A DNA stretch of 42,977 nt from Geminocystis sp. GBBB08 (GTDB lineage Bacteria > Cyanobacteriota > Cyanobacteriia > Cyanobacteriales > Cyanobacteriaceae). Both the position numbers and the translations under genes were made by a program. The first letter of the stretch is position 1. Each line of letters opens with the position of its first letter. Positions 7,536 through 16,850 of this stretch are shown here, one piece after another. The DNA lies in NCBI RefSeq assembly GCF_016743215.1, contig NZ_VRZC01000012.1:1-42977 (forward strand), in the 5' to 3' direction. The notes beneath the pieces were generated by a model that had not been told where the DNA came from, did no database searches, and saw only the letters and a program-made list of their open reading frames with translations.

Positions 7536-10500
7536 GTTTTAAAATCACTAAAGTTATATCATCAAATATTTTTTGATTACCTATAAATTCTCTTACATTA
7601 TTAATGATTTTTTCTTGAATTTCTTGAGCAGATTTGTGACGATTCTGTAAGGCTATTTGACATAAATTATCTAACCCATATTGTTGTTGATTAAGATTCT
7701 CAGCTTCGGTAATACCATCGCTATATAAAATTACTAAATCTTCAGGATTCAATTTAATTTTTATTTCGTTAATAAAATGGGCTATTTCACTTTCTAAACC
7801 GAGAGGAAAACCTAAATCAAGAGTATCTATTTTTTCTATGTTTCCATCAGCACGAATAAGAATTATTTCTTCATGTTGTCCACTAATTTTAAGTATATTA
7901 TTAGTATAATCTAACACGGTTAAGGTCATATTTTTATCAGATCCCATTCGTTGTAAATTATCATATAAAGTTTGATTTAAAATGTCTAAAAATCGCACAG
8001 CATCGGTTTCATTAGTCTTTTGTAAAGTGCGGATTGCTGTTTGTGCCATTAACATTAAAACTCCACTTTCTAAACCATGGCCGGTAACGTCTCCAATGGT
8101 TATTTTAACTCCACTTTCACTTTTTAAAACATCATAATAATCGCCGCCTACTTCTTCAACTGCTGACATATATCCGGCTATATCTAATTCGGAAATAGCT
8201 TCTAATTCTTCAGATTTAGGTAAAACCATTTCTTGCAATTTTTTGGCAACATTTAACTCTGCACTTAATCTTAAATTTTCAATTTTCAATTTTTCATTTA
8301 AAGTAATAATTTCTTGATTTGCACTAGCTAATTGGGCGGTTCTTTCCTTGACTTTATCTTCTAAAGTTTGGTATAATATAGCATTTTCAATGGCGATAGA
8401 TGCTTGTCCTGATAAGAGTTTTATTACTTCTAATCTATCTTCGGTAAAAGCTGATGTAGTAAGGTTATTTTCTAGGTAAACAATTCCTATTAATTTACCT
8501 TGATTTAGTAAAGGAGTACATAAAATTGATTTAGGTTTTTTGGCGATAATATAAGAATCATTAATAAAATTTCCTTGAGAATTAGCATCATTTAAAACAA
8601 GATCTTCTTTGACTCTAGCGACGTAATTAATGAGGGTGACAGGTAATTTATTTTCCATGGGTAAAGATTGTAAAGCAGTAATATTGTCATTATCCATAAA
8701 TCCTTCGGCTTCAATTAATAATTGATGATTATTTTCTAAGATTAAATAACCTAATTGTGCCCCCGCATTTTGAATAATAATTTTCATCAGAGAAACTAAC
8801 AATTTTTCTAATACTATTTCCCCTGAAATTGCTTGACTAGCTTTCATTACTGTTGCTATATCTAAGTTAGAATGAGAATCAGAAGCTGTTGCGTTGGTTG
8901 TAATTGTACGATGTGATTTTTTGCTGTGAGTTGCCAAAAATTGGGGATATTCTTTTTCTAAATGTTTAACTTTTGTTATCGCCCCCCAACGCAAATAACA
9001 ATAATGTGCTTCTACTAAATATACATTAGCTATTTTTTCTTTTCCCCAATGGAGGTAAAATTTACCCGCTAATTCATTGGCTAAGGCTTCTTCATTGAGA
9101 TATTCATATTCTTTGGCACAGGCGATGGCACTATCATATAATTCTATACATTGGAGTTTATCCCCCAAAATGCGAGTTTTTTCTGCTTCTACTAAATACC
9201 ATTTATGTAAATAATTCATCGGTGCATTATCAGCCCACATTTTGAGCCGATTTTGCAAATTTTCAATTTGTTGCTGATGATATTGCTTTTCGCTATCAGA
9301 AGCAATTTCTAGGGCTAATAAGTGAGTTAAAGCGGCAAAAAAAACAAATTGAGGTAAAGGATTGTGTCCACAAATACTATAAATATACTTTTTACCTTCT
9401 AATACATCTTCCATTGCTTCAGAAATATAACCAAATAAATAGTGAAGGTAGAGTTTACTATAGTAATGAATACTTAAACCGAGTAAATTATTCGTTTGAG
9501 TAAAGAATAAAAGTGCTTGTTTCTCATGATAAATCTCTCCATCAAGATTCCATGGGGTTTGTGAATCTCTTAAATTAGTTACAGTTTGTAAATTAGCAAG
9601 GGTATATTGTCTAGTTCCCTCTGCTTTAATAGAATTAGTAAATTCGATCGCCCTTTTAAAATCCGTTTCTAATTGGCTTAATTCTTTTCCCGCCGCTTTT
9701 TCTAAACGTAAGATGTTAGTGAAAGCATAACCTGCAAATTCCAAATCACCATATTCTATACCACTTTTATAGGCATCTTTTAGGGGAGGGATACAATCGT
9801 TATGATGTTTTTTCCATAGGGTGACAAGAGCATGAACATTATTTAAAATAATAGCTCGACATCGTTGATTATTTTGTTTTTCTAATAAATTGGTGGCAAC
9901 CATTCCATATTGATAGCCTCGAGAGAATTGATCTACACCCGGACTACATAAAATTAAAGCATAACAAGCATAAGAATTAGGAGTTTCATCGCTATGCCCA
10001 TATTTCAAAGAAATTAAAACCCCTTGACAACTAATTAACGGAAATAAATTAGGATTACAAAAATAGCTTAAAGGAGTCATACGAGTTAAAATGCGCATTG
10101 CTGATAACATTGCTTTATCTGTCATTTTTGGCAAATCAATTAATTCTTGTAAGGAATAATGATCAAGTTGAGTTTGAGTTCGTTCTTGCCAAGCTATAAT
10201 AATATTTTCGTCAGAATTTTCTGGCAATTCAATTCCTAATAATTGTAAACAAAATAAACCTAATTTAATGCCATCTAAAAATCGATTCATGACTGAATAA
10301 GCCTGAAGTTTGGTTTCATAAACACCAATTTTATCTAAGAGATTATTACTATTATTAATTACACTCTCTCCTAAAGTTTCCATCTGAGAAAAATCTCCTT
10401 TTAAATAACTAACTTCTGTGGCTTCTAAATATAAAGCTAAAGTTAAATCATATTCAGTTTGCCAACTATTTTGAGGAAGCAATTCTATTCCTATGTTTAA

Positions 10501-12798
10501 ATATTCCATAGCAGCAATATGGGCGATGGATTTTTTGGCTTTTTGCCCAGCAATCAAATTTAATTGTGCTAATTGATTTTTTTGATTTTGTTCAGTAATT
10601 AATTCTCTACTTAAATTAAAATGTTCTACAATATCAAATATTTTTTCATCTCGCTCTTTTTCTGAATAATTTTCTAGCAATATTTGTCCAATTTTTAGAT
10701 GAAAAGCCGATTTTTCCTTTTCTGAAATTAAGGAATAAGCCGCTTGTTGAATTCGATCATGAATAAACTTATATTGAGGTAAAATATAATCTGTTTTTAT
10801 TAAAGCTAAATCAACCTCTTCTCTACTCTCTAAAAAAGTTACTAAACCCTCGGCTACCGCAAATTCTAAAATATCAACAGTTTTCGTCAAAGATTGATTA
10901 ATAATTACCCCTAAAACTTGCACATTAAATTGATTACCAATACAAGATGCTATTTTTAATAATTCTTGTGTATCTTGTGGTAATTTTTGAATAATAGTTG
11001 TCATAAATTCAACAACGTTATCAGTAAATCCTCGCTCTTTAATTTGGCTTAAATCCCATCGCCAACGAAGATATTGATAATCAAATTGTAAAAATTTTTC
11101 TGTATAAATAGATTTAAGAAATTGATTAACAAAAAAAGGATTTCCACCAGTTTTAATCTCTACTAATTCTGCTAAATCTTGAACTTCTGTGAAAGGATAA
11201 TTAATAGAATCTCCTATTAATTGAGCAATATCAGATAAATTTAAAGGAGAAAGAAAAACTTGATTAATAATAGCTCCTGTTTTAGCGATTTCATCTAAAG
11301 TTAACATTAAAGGATGGGATAAAAAAACCTCATTATCTCGATAAGCACCAATGACAAATAAACCTGATAAATTTTGTGTGATTAACATTTGTAATAATTT
11401 CAAAGAAGCATTATCAGCCCACTGTAAATCATCTAAAAATATGACTAAAGGATGTTGAGGTTGCGTAAAAACGTTGATAAATTTTTGAAAAACTAAATTA
11501 AAACGATTTTGTGCTTCTATTGCCCCTAATTCAATTAAATCTGGTTGTTTGCCAATAATTAATTCTATTTCAGGAATAACTTCTGCAATAACTTTACCAT
11601 TTATACCTAATACAGCTAATAATTTATCTTGCCATTGTTTAAGTTTATTTTCTGTTTCTGTTAACAATTGTTTGATTAATCCTCGAAAAGCATTTACTAT
11701 GGCACTATAGGGAATATTTCGCTGAAATTGATCAAATTTACCACTAAGAAAATAACCTTTTTTTGCTGAAATTGGTTTATAAATTTCTTTAACTAGTGCA
11801 GTTTTTCCAATACCTGAATATCCGCCAATTAACATCAATTCAGCACCATTTACTCCCTCAAAAGCCTTTAATAAAATTTCGATTTCTGTCTCCCTACCAT
11901 ATAATTTTTGGGAAATTTGAAACTTATCAGAAATATCATGAGTAGCCAATTCAAAATCTTCTATTTTTCCCGTAGTCTGTAATCTCTGTAAACAATTTTC
12001 TAAATCGGCTTTTAAACCCCATGCACTTTGATAACGATCTTCCACATTTTTGGCCATTAATTTCATGATAATATTAGAAATAATTGGCGGAATTAAAGAA
12101 TTTATTGCGGTAGGAAATAAAGGAAGTTTAGCAATATGACAATGCACTAATTCTAAATCATCTTCAGTATTAAAAGGCAACTTTCCTGTGAACATTTCAT
12201 AAAAAGTAACCCCTAAAGAATAAAAATCAGTACGATAATCGATACTGCAATTCATTCTCCCTGTTTGTTCAGGAGAAATATATGCTAAAGTTCCTTCTAA
12301 GATATTAGGACTTTTAAAAGTAGGATTTTCTCTAGTTAATTTTGTGGAAATACCGAAATCAATTATTTTTACTTCTTCTGTTTCTAGATTAATAACAATA
12401 TTAGAAGGATTGATGTCTTTATGAATAATATTTGTCTTGTGAATTTGCCCTAAACTGGCAGTAACTTTAATGGCAATTGATAGTAACTTTTCTAAATTAA
12501 ATGACTGTTTTTCTGCTAAGTTTTTCCATGATTTACCACCAAAATCTTCTAAAACAATTAATAAACTATTCTGATATTTTTCTAAACTATAGGCTTTAAT
12601 TACACCATCAATATTAAGAGAATTAGTTAATTGATATTCTTGACGATAACGAATCAATTCATTAGGGGTAGGATAGTCTTGTTTTAAAACTTTTAAAATT
12701 ACTTTTTTTTGATCAATTTTACCAACAGCATTATAAACTTCTGAGTTGACACTGTCATAAATCTTACTTATTATTTGGTAATCAGGTAAATTGATCAT
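7519..12798 (-). CDS. Giant Ser/Thr kinase - AAA ATPase - GAF - PP2C (SpoIIE-type) phosphatase
   Basis: 1759 residues. Domains in order: (1) Hanks-type kinase at ~1-270, with a VAIK-type lysine in VILKVLK, catalytic loop HKDINPSN (~125), DFG (~147) and SPEQ; (2) AAA_16-type ATPase at ~290-560, with Walker A GGYSGIGKT (~327) and Walker B VIFLDDLQWAD (~455); (3) a long alpha-helical, TPR-like region at ~600-1280; (4) GAF sensor at ~1310-1460; (5) a short coiled coil at ~1465-1515; (6) PP2C/SpoIIE phosphatase at ~1530-1755, with metal-binding motifs GGDYYD, IGDVTGHG, YSDGITEAE and FDDIT. All catalytic residues I looked for are present. Kinase-ATPase-GAF proteins (PknK/HstK type) are common in cyanobacteria, where the C-terminus is more usually a histidine kinase or GGDEF domain. 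As the last gene of the GGDEF-HATPase-STAS operon it probably supplies the phosphatase, and perhaps an upstream kinase input, for the STAS protein. Confidence 0.9.
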   Translation of the reverse strand: MINLPDYQIISKIYDSVNSEVYNAVGKIDQKKVILKVLKQDYPTPNELIRYRQEYQLTNSLNIDGVIKAYSLEKYQNSLLIVLEDFGGKSWKNLAEKQSFNLEKLLSIAIKVTASLGQIHKTNIIHKDINPSNIVINLETEEVKIIDFGISTKLTRENPTFKSPNILEGTLAYISPEQTGRMNCSIDYRTDFYSLGVTFYEMFTGKLPFNTEDDLELVHCHIAKLPLFPTAINSLIPPIISNIIMKLMAKNVEDRYQSAWGLKADLENCLQRLQTTGKIEDFELATHDISDKFQISQKLYGRETEIEILLKAFEGVNGAELMLIGGYSGIGKTALVKEIYKPISAKKGYFLSGKFDQFQRNIPYSAIVNAFRGLIKQLLTETENKLKQWQDKLLAVLGINGKVIAEVIPEIELIIGKQPDLIELGAIEAQNRFNLVFQKFINVFTQPQHPLVIFLDDLQWADNASLKLLQMLITQNLSGLFVIGAYRDNEVFLSHPLMLTLDEIAKTGAIINQVFLSPLNLSDIAQLIGDSINYPFTEVQDLAELVEIKTGGNPFFVNQFLKSIYTEKFLQFDYQYLRWRWDLSQIKERGFTDNVVEFMTTIIQKLPQDTQELLKIASCIGNQFNVQVLGVIINQSLTKTVDILEFAVAEGLVTFLESREEVDLALIKTDYILPQYKFIHDRIQQAAYSLISEKEKSAFHLKIGQILLENYSEKERDEKIFDIVEHFNLSRELITEQNQKNQLAQLNLIAGQKAKKSIAHIAAMEYLNIGIELLPQNSWQTEYDLTLALYLEATEVSYLKGDFSQMETLGESVINNSNNLLDKIGVYETKLQAYSVMNRFLDGIKLGLFCLQLLGIELPENSDENIIIAWQERTQTQLDHYSLQELIDLPKMTDKAMLSAMRILTRMTPLSYFCNPNLFPLISCQGVLISLKYGHSDETPNSYACYALILCSPGVDQFSRGYQYGMVATNLLEKQNNQRCRAIILNNVHALVTLWKKHHNDCIPPLKDAYKSGIEYGDLEFAGYAFTNILRLEKAAGKELSQLETDFKRAIEFTNSIKAEGTRQYTLANLQTVTNLRDSQTPWNLDGEIYHEKQALLFFTQTNNLLGLSIHYYSKLYLHYLFGYISEAMEDVLEGKKYIYSICGHNPLPQFVFFAALTHLLALEIASDSEKQYHQQQIENLQNRLKMWADNAPMNYLHKWYLVEAEKTRILGDKLQCIELYDSAIACAKEYEYLNEEALANELAGKFYLHWGKEKIANVYLVEAHYCYLRWGAITKVKHLEKEYPQFLATHSKKSHRTITTNATASDSHSNLDIATVMKASQAISGEIVLEKLLVSLMKIIIQNAGAQLGYLILENNHQLLIEAEGFMDNDNITALQSLPMENKLPVTLINYVARVKEDLVLNDANSQGNFINDSYIIAKKPKSILCTPLLNQGKLIGIVYLENNLTTSAFTEDRLEVIKLLSGQASIAIENAILYQTLEDKVKERTAQLASANQEIITLNEKLKIENLRLSAELNVAKKLQEMVLPKSEELEAISELDIAGYMSAVEEVGGDYYDVLKSESGVKITIGDVTGHGLESGVLMLMAQTAIRTLQKTNETDAVRFLDILNQTLYDNLQRMGSDKNMTLTVLDYTNNILKISGQHEEIILIRADGNIEKIDTLDLGFPLGLESEIAHFINEIKIKLNPEDLVILYSDGITEAENLNQQQYGLDNLCQIALQNRHKSAQEIQEKIINNVREFIGNQKIFDDITLVILKQKNNE

Positions 12799-12851
12799 TA
12801 TTAAATTGTATTTATTTTATTAATAAGAATATAAAATTTTATAATCAATAA

Positions 12852-13196
12852 CTAAACTATTTCTAACACAAGACTAGGCATTAATCTTTGTAAATTTTTG
12901 AGAGATTTACTTTGCCAAGGAATTTTTTGTGAACCCATAATGATTAAATTAATTTTTTGTTGATTCCGCACTTTAATTACAAATTTTGAGAACATACTTA
13001 TACCTGAACTATTGAGAAAATCTAAAGAGGTTAAGTCTAAAATTAACGGAGAATTTGCTTCTTGAAGTCCTTGATCTAAGATTTCTAAAATAGGTTCATA
13101 TTCTTTCATGCCATTGAGTCTTAAAGAACCATTAAATTTAACAGTATTTTCAGACGGAATAAAGTCAACTAAAAAATTTTCATTTTCAACTTTCAT
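12852..13196 (-). CDS. STAS-domain protein, anti-sigma-factor-antagonist-like (SiaC/SpoIIAA type)
   Basis: 114 residues forming one STAS domain. The core DLTSLDFLNSSGISMFSKF (about 55-73) is the classic LDLSxVxFiDSSG region, where a Ser/Thr is phosphorylated by the partner kinase. Two serines (NSSG) are candidates. Its neighbours are a HATPase-fold kinase upstream (27-bp gap) and a PP2C phosphatase downstream (53-bp gap), the usual writer and eraser of STAS phosphorylation. By analogy with SiaC of Pseudomonas, the unphosphorylated form could bind and activate the diguanylate cyclase of the same operon. The domain is certain; the partner is inferred. Confidence 0.8.
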   Translation of the reverse strand: MKVENENFLVDFIPSENTVKFNGSLRLNGMKEYEPILEILDQGLQEANSPLILDLTSLDFLNSSGISMFSKFVIKVRNQQKINLIIMGSQKIPWQSKSLKNLQRLMPSLVLEIV

Positions 13197-13222
13197 GCAA
13201 ATTTTTCCTCATTTTTTACCAA

Positions 13223-13810
13223 CTAAATTTCTAATTCAACCATTGTAACAACAACAAAATTTTCCTCCCCATTATTCTTGATCGACTGAAATTTCCATGC
13301 TAATTTAGCTTTATAATCAACAAGTATAGTAAGAAGACCTAACCCTGAAGAATCAGCAAATTCCTTTTCTGCATTTTGTTCTAATCGTTCAAAATATAAT
13401 TCTTGAGGATCATTATTGAGTAATTCTTCAACAAAATTTTGATAGGCTTCATAGAGACTTTGAGTAACATTATTAGTTAACCATAAAGTAATTTTATCTA
13501 CATCTAAATTTAAACGAATACTGATAGAATAATCAATATTGTCGTTATTAAATTTAATGGCATTTTCTAATAACTCATTAGCGATATAACTAACGGTACT
13601 TTTTATTTCATCTCGCCTACTATAATTTTCATTATCTCCCAGGGTTTTAGGTAAAAAGGTTCTAAAATAATCCCCTAAAAAATCCGCTGATAAACCATTA
13701 TTTCCCCATCTTTCTTTTAAGGATAAAGAGGAAGGGGAAAAAGATAATTGTAAATATTCAGTACTTTTTTCTGTTTCAATTTCTCTAAAATTACCATATA
13801 TATTGTTCAT
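13223..13810 (-). CDS. HATPase-fold regulatory kinase, RsbW/SiaB-like
   Basis: 195 residues. The N-box is visible as NELLENAIKFN (about 78-88) and a G2-type ATP-lid motif as SSGLGL (about 153-158), the minimal features of GHKL ATP-binding serine kinases and anti-sigma factors. There are no membrane segments or His-phosphotransfer domain. It starts 5 bp after the stop of the GGDEF gene, so the two are almost certainly co-transcribed and perhaps translationally coupled. In the SiaABCD scheme this is the SiaB position, the kinase that phosphorylates the STAS protein. Synechocystis has similar small paired regulators (slr1658/slr1659, from memory). Kinase activity is inferred. Confidence 0.75.
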   Translation of the reverse strand: MNNIYGNFREIETEKSTEYLQLSFSPSSLSLKERWGNNGLSADFLGDYFRTFLPKTLGDNENYSRRDEIKSTVSYIANELLENAIKFNNDNIDYSISIRLNLDVDKITLWLTNNVTQSLYEAYQNFVEELLNNDPQELYFERLEQNAEKEFADSSGLGLLTILVDYKAKLAWKFQSIKNNGEENFVVVTMVELEI

Positions 13811-13815
13811 ATTAA

Positions 13816-14694
13816 TTAATTCATTATTTGGGCAACAATTTGATTTCTACCTTGACTTTTAGCAATATACATTAATTTATCAGCATAATCGATAAATTCT
13901 TCAGGCTGAATATTAGACGAAGGAATGACTGAGGTAATACCACCGCTAATAGTAATATAAGAACTAACTAAAGATCTTGAATGTTCAATTCTAAATTCCG
14001 CTAATTTTTCTTGAGTTTTTCTCGCAGTTTTAACGGCATTTTCCAGATTTTTATTTGGTAAAATAACAGCAAATTCTTCTCCTCCATACCGGCAAACTAT
14101 ACCATTAATAGGCGTAAATTCTTCATTAATAATATTGGCTACACTTTTGATGCAATCATCGCCTTTAGGATGTCCATAAAAATCATTATACTGTTTAAAA
14201 TAATCAATATCAAAAAATAATATAGTTAAATAATTACCTGTTTTTTCATGAATTTTCCATTGTTTATGTAAATTAAAATCAAAGCCACCACGGTTACAAA
14301 TTTTAGTTAAATAATCTTTCATTACTGATTGATTAATTTCACTAATTTTTTCAAGCCATTGATTATCAATAATATCTCCATGCTCTGTTAAAATATTGAT
14401 CAGTAATTCTAAATCATCTCGTTGTTGTGATACTAGTTCTAGTAAATGTTGAAGTTTAATTTCTGCTTTTTTTCGTTGCTCTATTTCGTGCCTTAATTTT
14501 TTATTTGTTTCTTCTAATAATTCTTCTATGGTATCACCATGTTCTGCTGTAGTTAATAAAGCTATTTGTAAATCATGATTTTCTTGTTGTAAAATTGTTA
14601 TATCTTGTAAAAGACGCTCAATTTCTAATCGTAATTGTTGTTCTGAATAATCATCAATTGAGTCGTTAATAAATTTACTCATAAATTTGCTCAT
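13816..14694 (-). CDS. Diguanylate cyclase with N-terminal coiled coil (SiaD-like)
   Basis: 292 residues. Residues ~18-110 are a long heptad-rich coiled coil with no membrane segment. Residues ~125-290 are a GGDEF domain with DYLTKICNRGGFD, FFDIDYFKQYND and the active-site loop RYGGEEFAV (about 202-210), so c-di-GMP synthesis is expected. The I-site RxxD that normally precedes this loop is replaced by PING, so canonical product inhibition is probably absent. It is the first gene of the operon. ATG is taken at 14694, but the in-frame ATG four codons later has GAGGGG about 12 nt upstream and may be the real start. Cyclases built as coiled coil plus GGDEF (SiaD) are switched on by binding a STAS-like partner, which is encoded two genes downstream. 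Confidence 0.85.
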   Translation of the reverse strand: MSKFMSKFINDSIDDYSEQQLRLEIERLLQDITILQQENHDLQIALLTTAEHGDTIEELLEETNKKLRHEIEQRKKAEIKLQHLLELVSQQRDDLELLINILTEHGDIIDNQWLEKISEINQSVMKDYLTKICNRGGFDFNLHKQWKIHEKTGNYLTILFFDIDYFKQYNDFYGHPKGDDCIKSVANIINEEFTPINGIVCRYGGEEFAVILPNKNLENAVKTARKTQEKLAEFRIEHSRSLVSSYITISGGITSVIPSSNIQPEEFIDYADKLMYIAKSQGRNQIVAQIMN

Positions 14695-15218
14695 CCCCTC
14701 TGTTAAATATATTATACCCGTCTGTTTAGAATTGGCAAAAAAATTTTTGTTTTAAGGTTAGATACGTTATAAGTATTCCAGTATATAGTAAAAATTACTA
14801 AAAATCTCTTACTTAGATCTTGCATCTCTATCATCAATTCTCGATGAGGATAGGGAAAAGGGAAGAGGGAAGAGGGAAGAGGGAAAAGTAATCAGAATTG
14901 ATTTTAAAACTCCTAAAATTGATTTTTCCCGTTTTGTTTTATTGGTATTATTGTACTGGTGCAAGATCTGAGTCTTAACTTTTGCTTATCCCCTCATGAC
15001 ATTACTTTTTCGGCAAAGCTCTAATTAGGGAGATTTAAAAATCAAAGTAAAAATAAAAAAGACATCGACTATATTTGGCTTTTCGGAGGGTTGAAACCCT
15101 TACTACGAGCCTTCGGAAAAATCTATTTGGTAGAAGTCTAAAACTTACAATGAGCATATAATATATTTGTACAAAAAAGATAAATCTCTTACTAAGAAAC
15201 AATTTTTAAAATTTTATC
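14695..15218. other. Intergenic region with MITE-like hairpin and purine repeats, no gene seen
   Basis: 524 bp between the signalling operon and the TerF-like gene, both on the minus strand. It holds the nested inverted repeat described at 14815-14969 and a second small palindrome near 15090 (GGGTTGAAACCC) flanked by CTTTTCGGA and TTCGGAAAA. No ORF, tRNA or clear promoter was recognised. The operon promoter should lie at its left end, where an AT-rich TATTATAC-like stretch is present around 14710. Confidence 0.6.
14815..14969. repeat. MITE-like element with nested inverted repeats and GGGAAGA tandem repeats
   Basis: Outer arms AGATCTTGCA (14815-14824) and TGCAAGATCT (14960-14969) form a perfect 10-bp inverted repeat. 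Inner arms ATCAATTCT (14833-14841) and AGAATTGAT (14894-14902) form a perfect 9-bp repeat. Between the inner arms lies a purine tract with at least three GGGAAGA-type heptamers (about 14853-14886). The size and structure fit a non-autonomous MITE into which a short tandem repeat has expanded. Confidence 0.5.
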
Positions 15219-16496
15219 TTAAGATTTCGGGGTGGGAAAATGTTTTAACCACTTGGGAAATTCCTTCAGTAATCTTTTATATAATTCTTCATCTGTAACT
15301 TTTTTAAAATCATCAATAGCGAAGAAATTGGCATTATCAATAGTTCTACCTTTAAGACTATCTAATCTTTCTAAAACTCCATAGTTTGAACCGCCTAAAC
15401 CCACAAATTGCCAAAATATAGGATATTTAGAGGCATCAATAAGAATCTTTGCTATTTCCTTTTCACGACAAATACCACCGTCTGAAATAAAAATAATAAA
15501 TGCCGGAATATCTGTATTTTTATAATAGTTAACAACATCTTCCATCACTGGAGGTTCATTATTAGCTATTCCTAAATCTTGAATAATTCCTGAAAAAAGT
15601 GTACTCCAAAAACCCCCTTTTGGTTTTGTTAAAGAATTAATATATCCGGTAATATTATCAATATTGATATTATCTAATTGACGATATTTATCTGCGTAAG
15701 CCCATGATTCTAATTCTTCATTATCATCAAAACGAATAGCTAATGCCATAATTCTTTCTAATACGGCTTGTACATTTCCACTACTATATTGAAAACTCAT
15801 CGAGCCTGATGCGTCTAAAACAAAAGCGACTCTAGCCATAGTATTATTAAGATTACTTTTCTTTAGCTGAATATCAACTTTTTTGACTAGATTTATGAGT
15901 TGAGGAGCTTTCTTTTCTAATCTTTTTTCTAGGGATATTTTAGGCTCTGATTTGATAATTATAATATCCTCTAGTTTAGTTCCATACTGCTCTAATAATG
16001 AACTTAAACCATTTTTGAATCCTTGACTTATAATTCCTAAACGCCATACTTGTTTTAAATAAATTTCAGCAATAATTAATGCTTTTTCTTCCTGAAAGTC
16101 TTTTCCCCAAAAATTATATTCTGCTACAGTTTTACCTTGATTATTAATAATTTTAAAAGAATTATTTTCTAATTCAGAAATTGAAATATGTTGCTCAATA
16201 GTTAAACTAAATACAAGTTTAGTAATACTAGGAGGTAAAGTAGATAAATTAATCTTAAAAGTTCTATTTCCTTTAATATTATTGTTAATATTTTCAAGAG
16301 ATTTACAAGGTGAAGATAACTGATTATCAGAAATAAAATATTCTTGAGCAAACAGTTTATTTTCAGCATTAACTCCAAAGCAATTTATCTCAATTTTAAT
16401 ATTTTTATGAATATTTGTCTCAATAACAATAACAAATTCATCAGTTAAGGCTAACTGAGATAATTGAACTTTTTGTCCTTTGATTAATGATTGCAT
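15219..16496 (-). CDS. TerD-domain plus VWA protein (TerF-like, tellurite/stress family)
   Basis: 425 residues. Residues ~1-185 resemble a TerD-type domain (opening LIKGQKVQLSQLA, then beta-rich, with AEYNFWGKDFQEEKALIIAEIYLKQ and a G-rich helix LGIISQGFKNGL), the calcium-binding fold of tellurite and chemical-stress proteins. Residues ~215-420 are a VWA domain of the TerF class, with MIDAS DASGSMSF, a Thr-rich loop and FISDGGIC. No signal peptide is seen, so it is probably cytoplasmic. No other ter genes are adjacent, so it is an orphan here. The name reflects domain order; a role in tellurite resistance is not implied. Confidence 0.8.
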   Translation of the reverse strand: MQSLIKGQKVQLSQLALTDEFVIVIETNIHKNIKIEINCFGVNAENKLFAQEYFISDNQLSSPCKSLENINNNIKGNRTFKINLSTLPPSITKLVFSLTIEQHISISELENNSFKIINNQGKTVAEYNFWGKDFQEEKALIIAEIYLKQVWRLGIISQGFKNGLSSLLEQYGTKLEDIIIIKSEPKISLEKRLEKKAPQLINLVKKVDIQLKKSNLNNTMARVAFVLDASGSMSFQYSSGNVQAVLERIMALAIRFDDNEELESWAYADKYRQLDNINIDNITGYINSLTKPKGGFWSTLFSGIIQDLGIANNEPPVMEDVVNYYKNTDIPAFIIFISDGGICREKEIAKILIDASKYPIFWQFVGLGGSNYGVLERLDSLKGRTIDNANFFAIDDFKKVTDEELYKRLLKEFPKWLKHFPTPKS

Positions 16497-16850
16497 CTTA
16501 AAAATTTGGTTAAGGTTAATATTAAGTTATTCGTAGGTTTCTTTTTTCCTTATCTATTTATCAGTCTCACTTTGTCAATTTATGCAGTTGTTGATGAAAA
16601 TTTTAGATTTTTTTTAGATTTGTCAACAGAAATCAGGAATTATTTTTTATAGCAGTCGCCATGATGCTATTGACATTATTAACAAAGGGTTTAAACCTCT
16701 GCCTAAAGGATTCAAATATCCTAACTAACGTGTCAATTGTTATATTATTAAGTACAACAATAAAAACTATTAAAAAAATACAAAAACAATAATCCTCTAA
16801 ATCGTTATAATCATAATTTGCACTGCAATTATTTCACATTTTTTTATTTT
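16497..16850. other. Intergenic region upstream of nrdB
   Basis: 354 bp between the divergently transcribed TerF-like gene and nrdB. It contains a GGGTTTAAACC palindrome near 16690 similar to the centre of MITE copy A, a small ATAGCA...TGCTAT hairpin (about 16651-16672) and a TATAAT at 16806-16811 that could be a -10 box for nrdB, although no good -35 box precedes it. No NrdR-box-like pair was recognised by eye. Confidence 0.4.
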
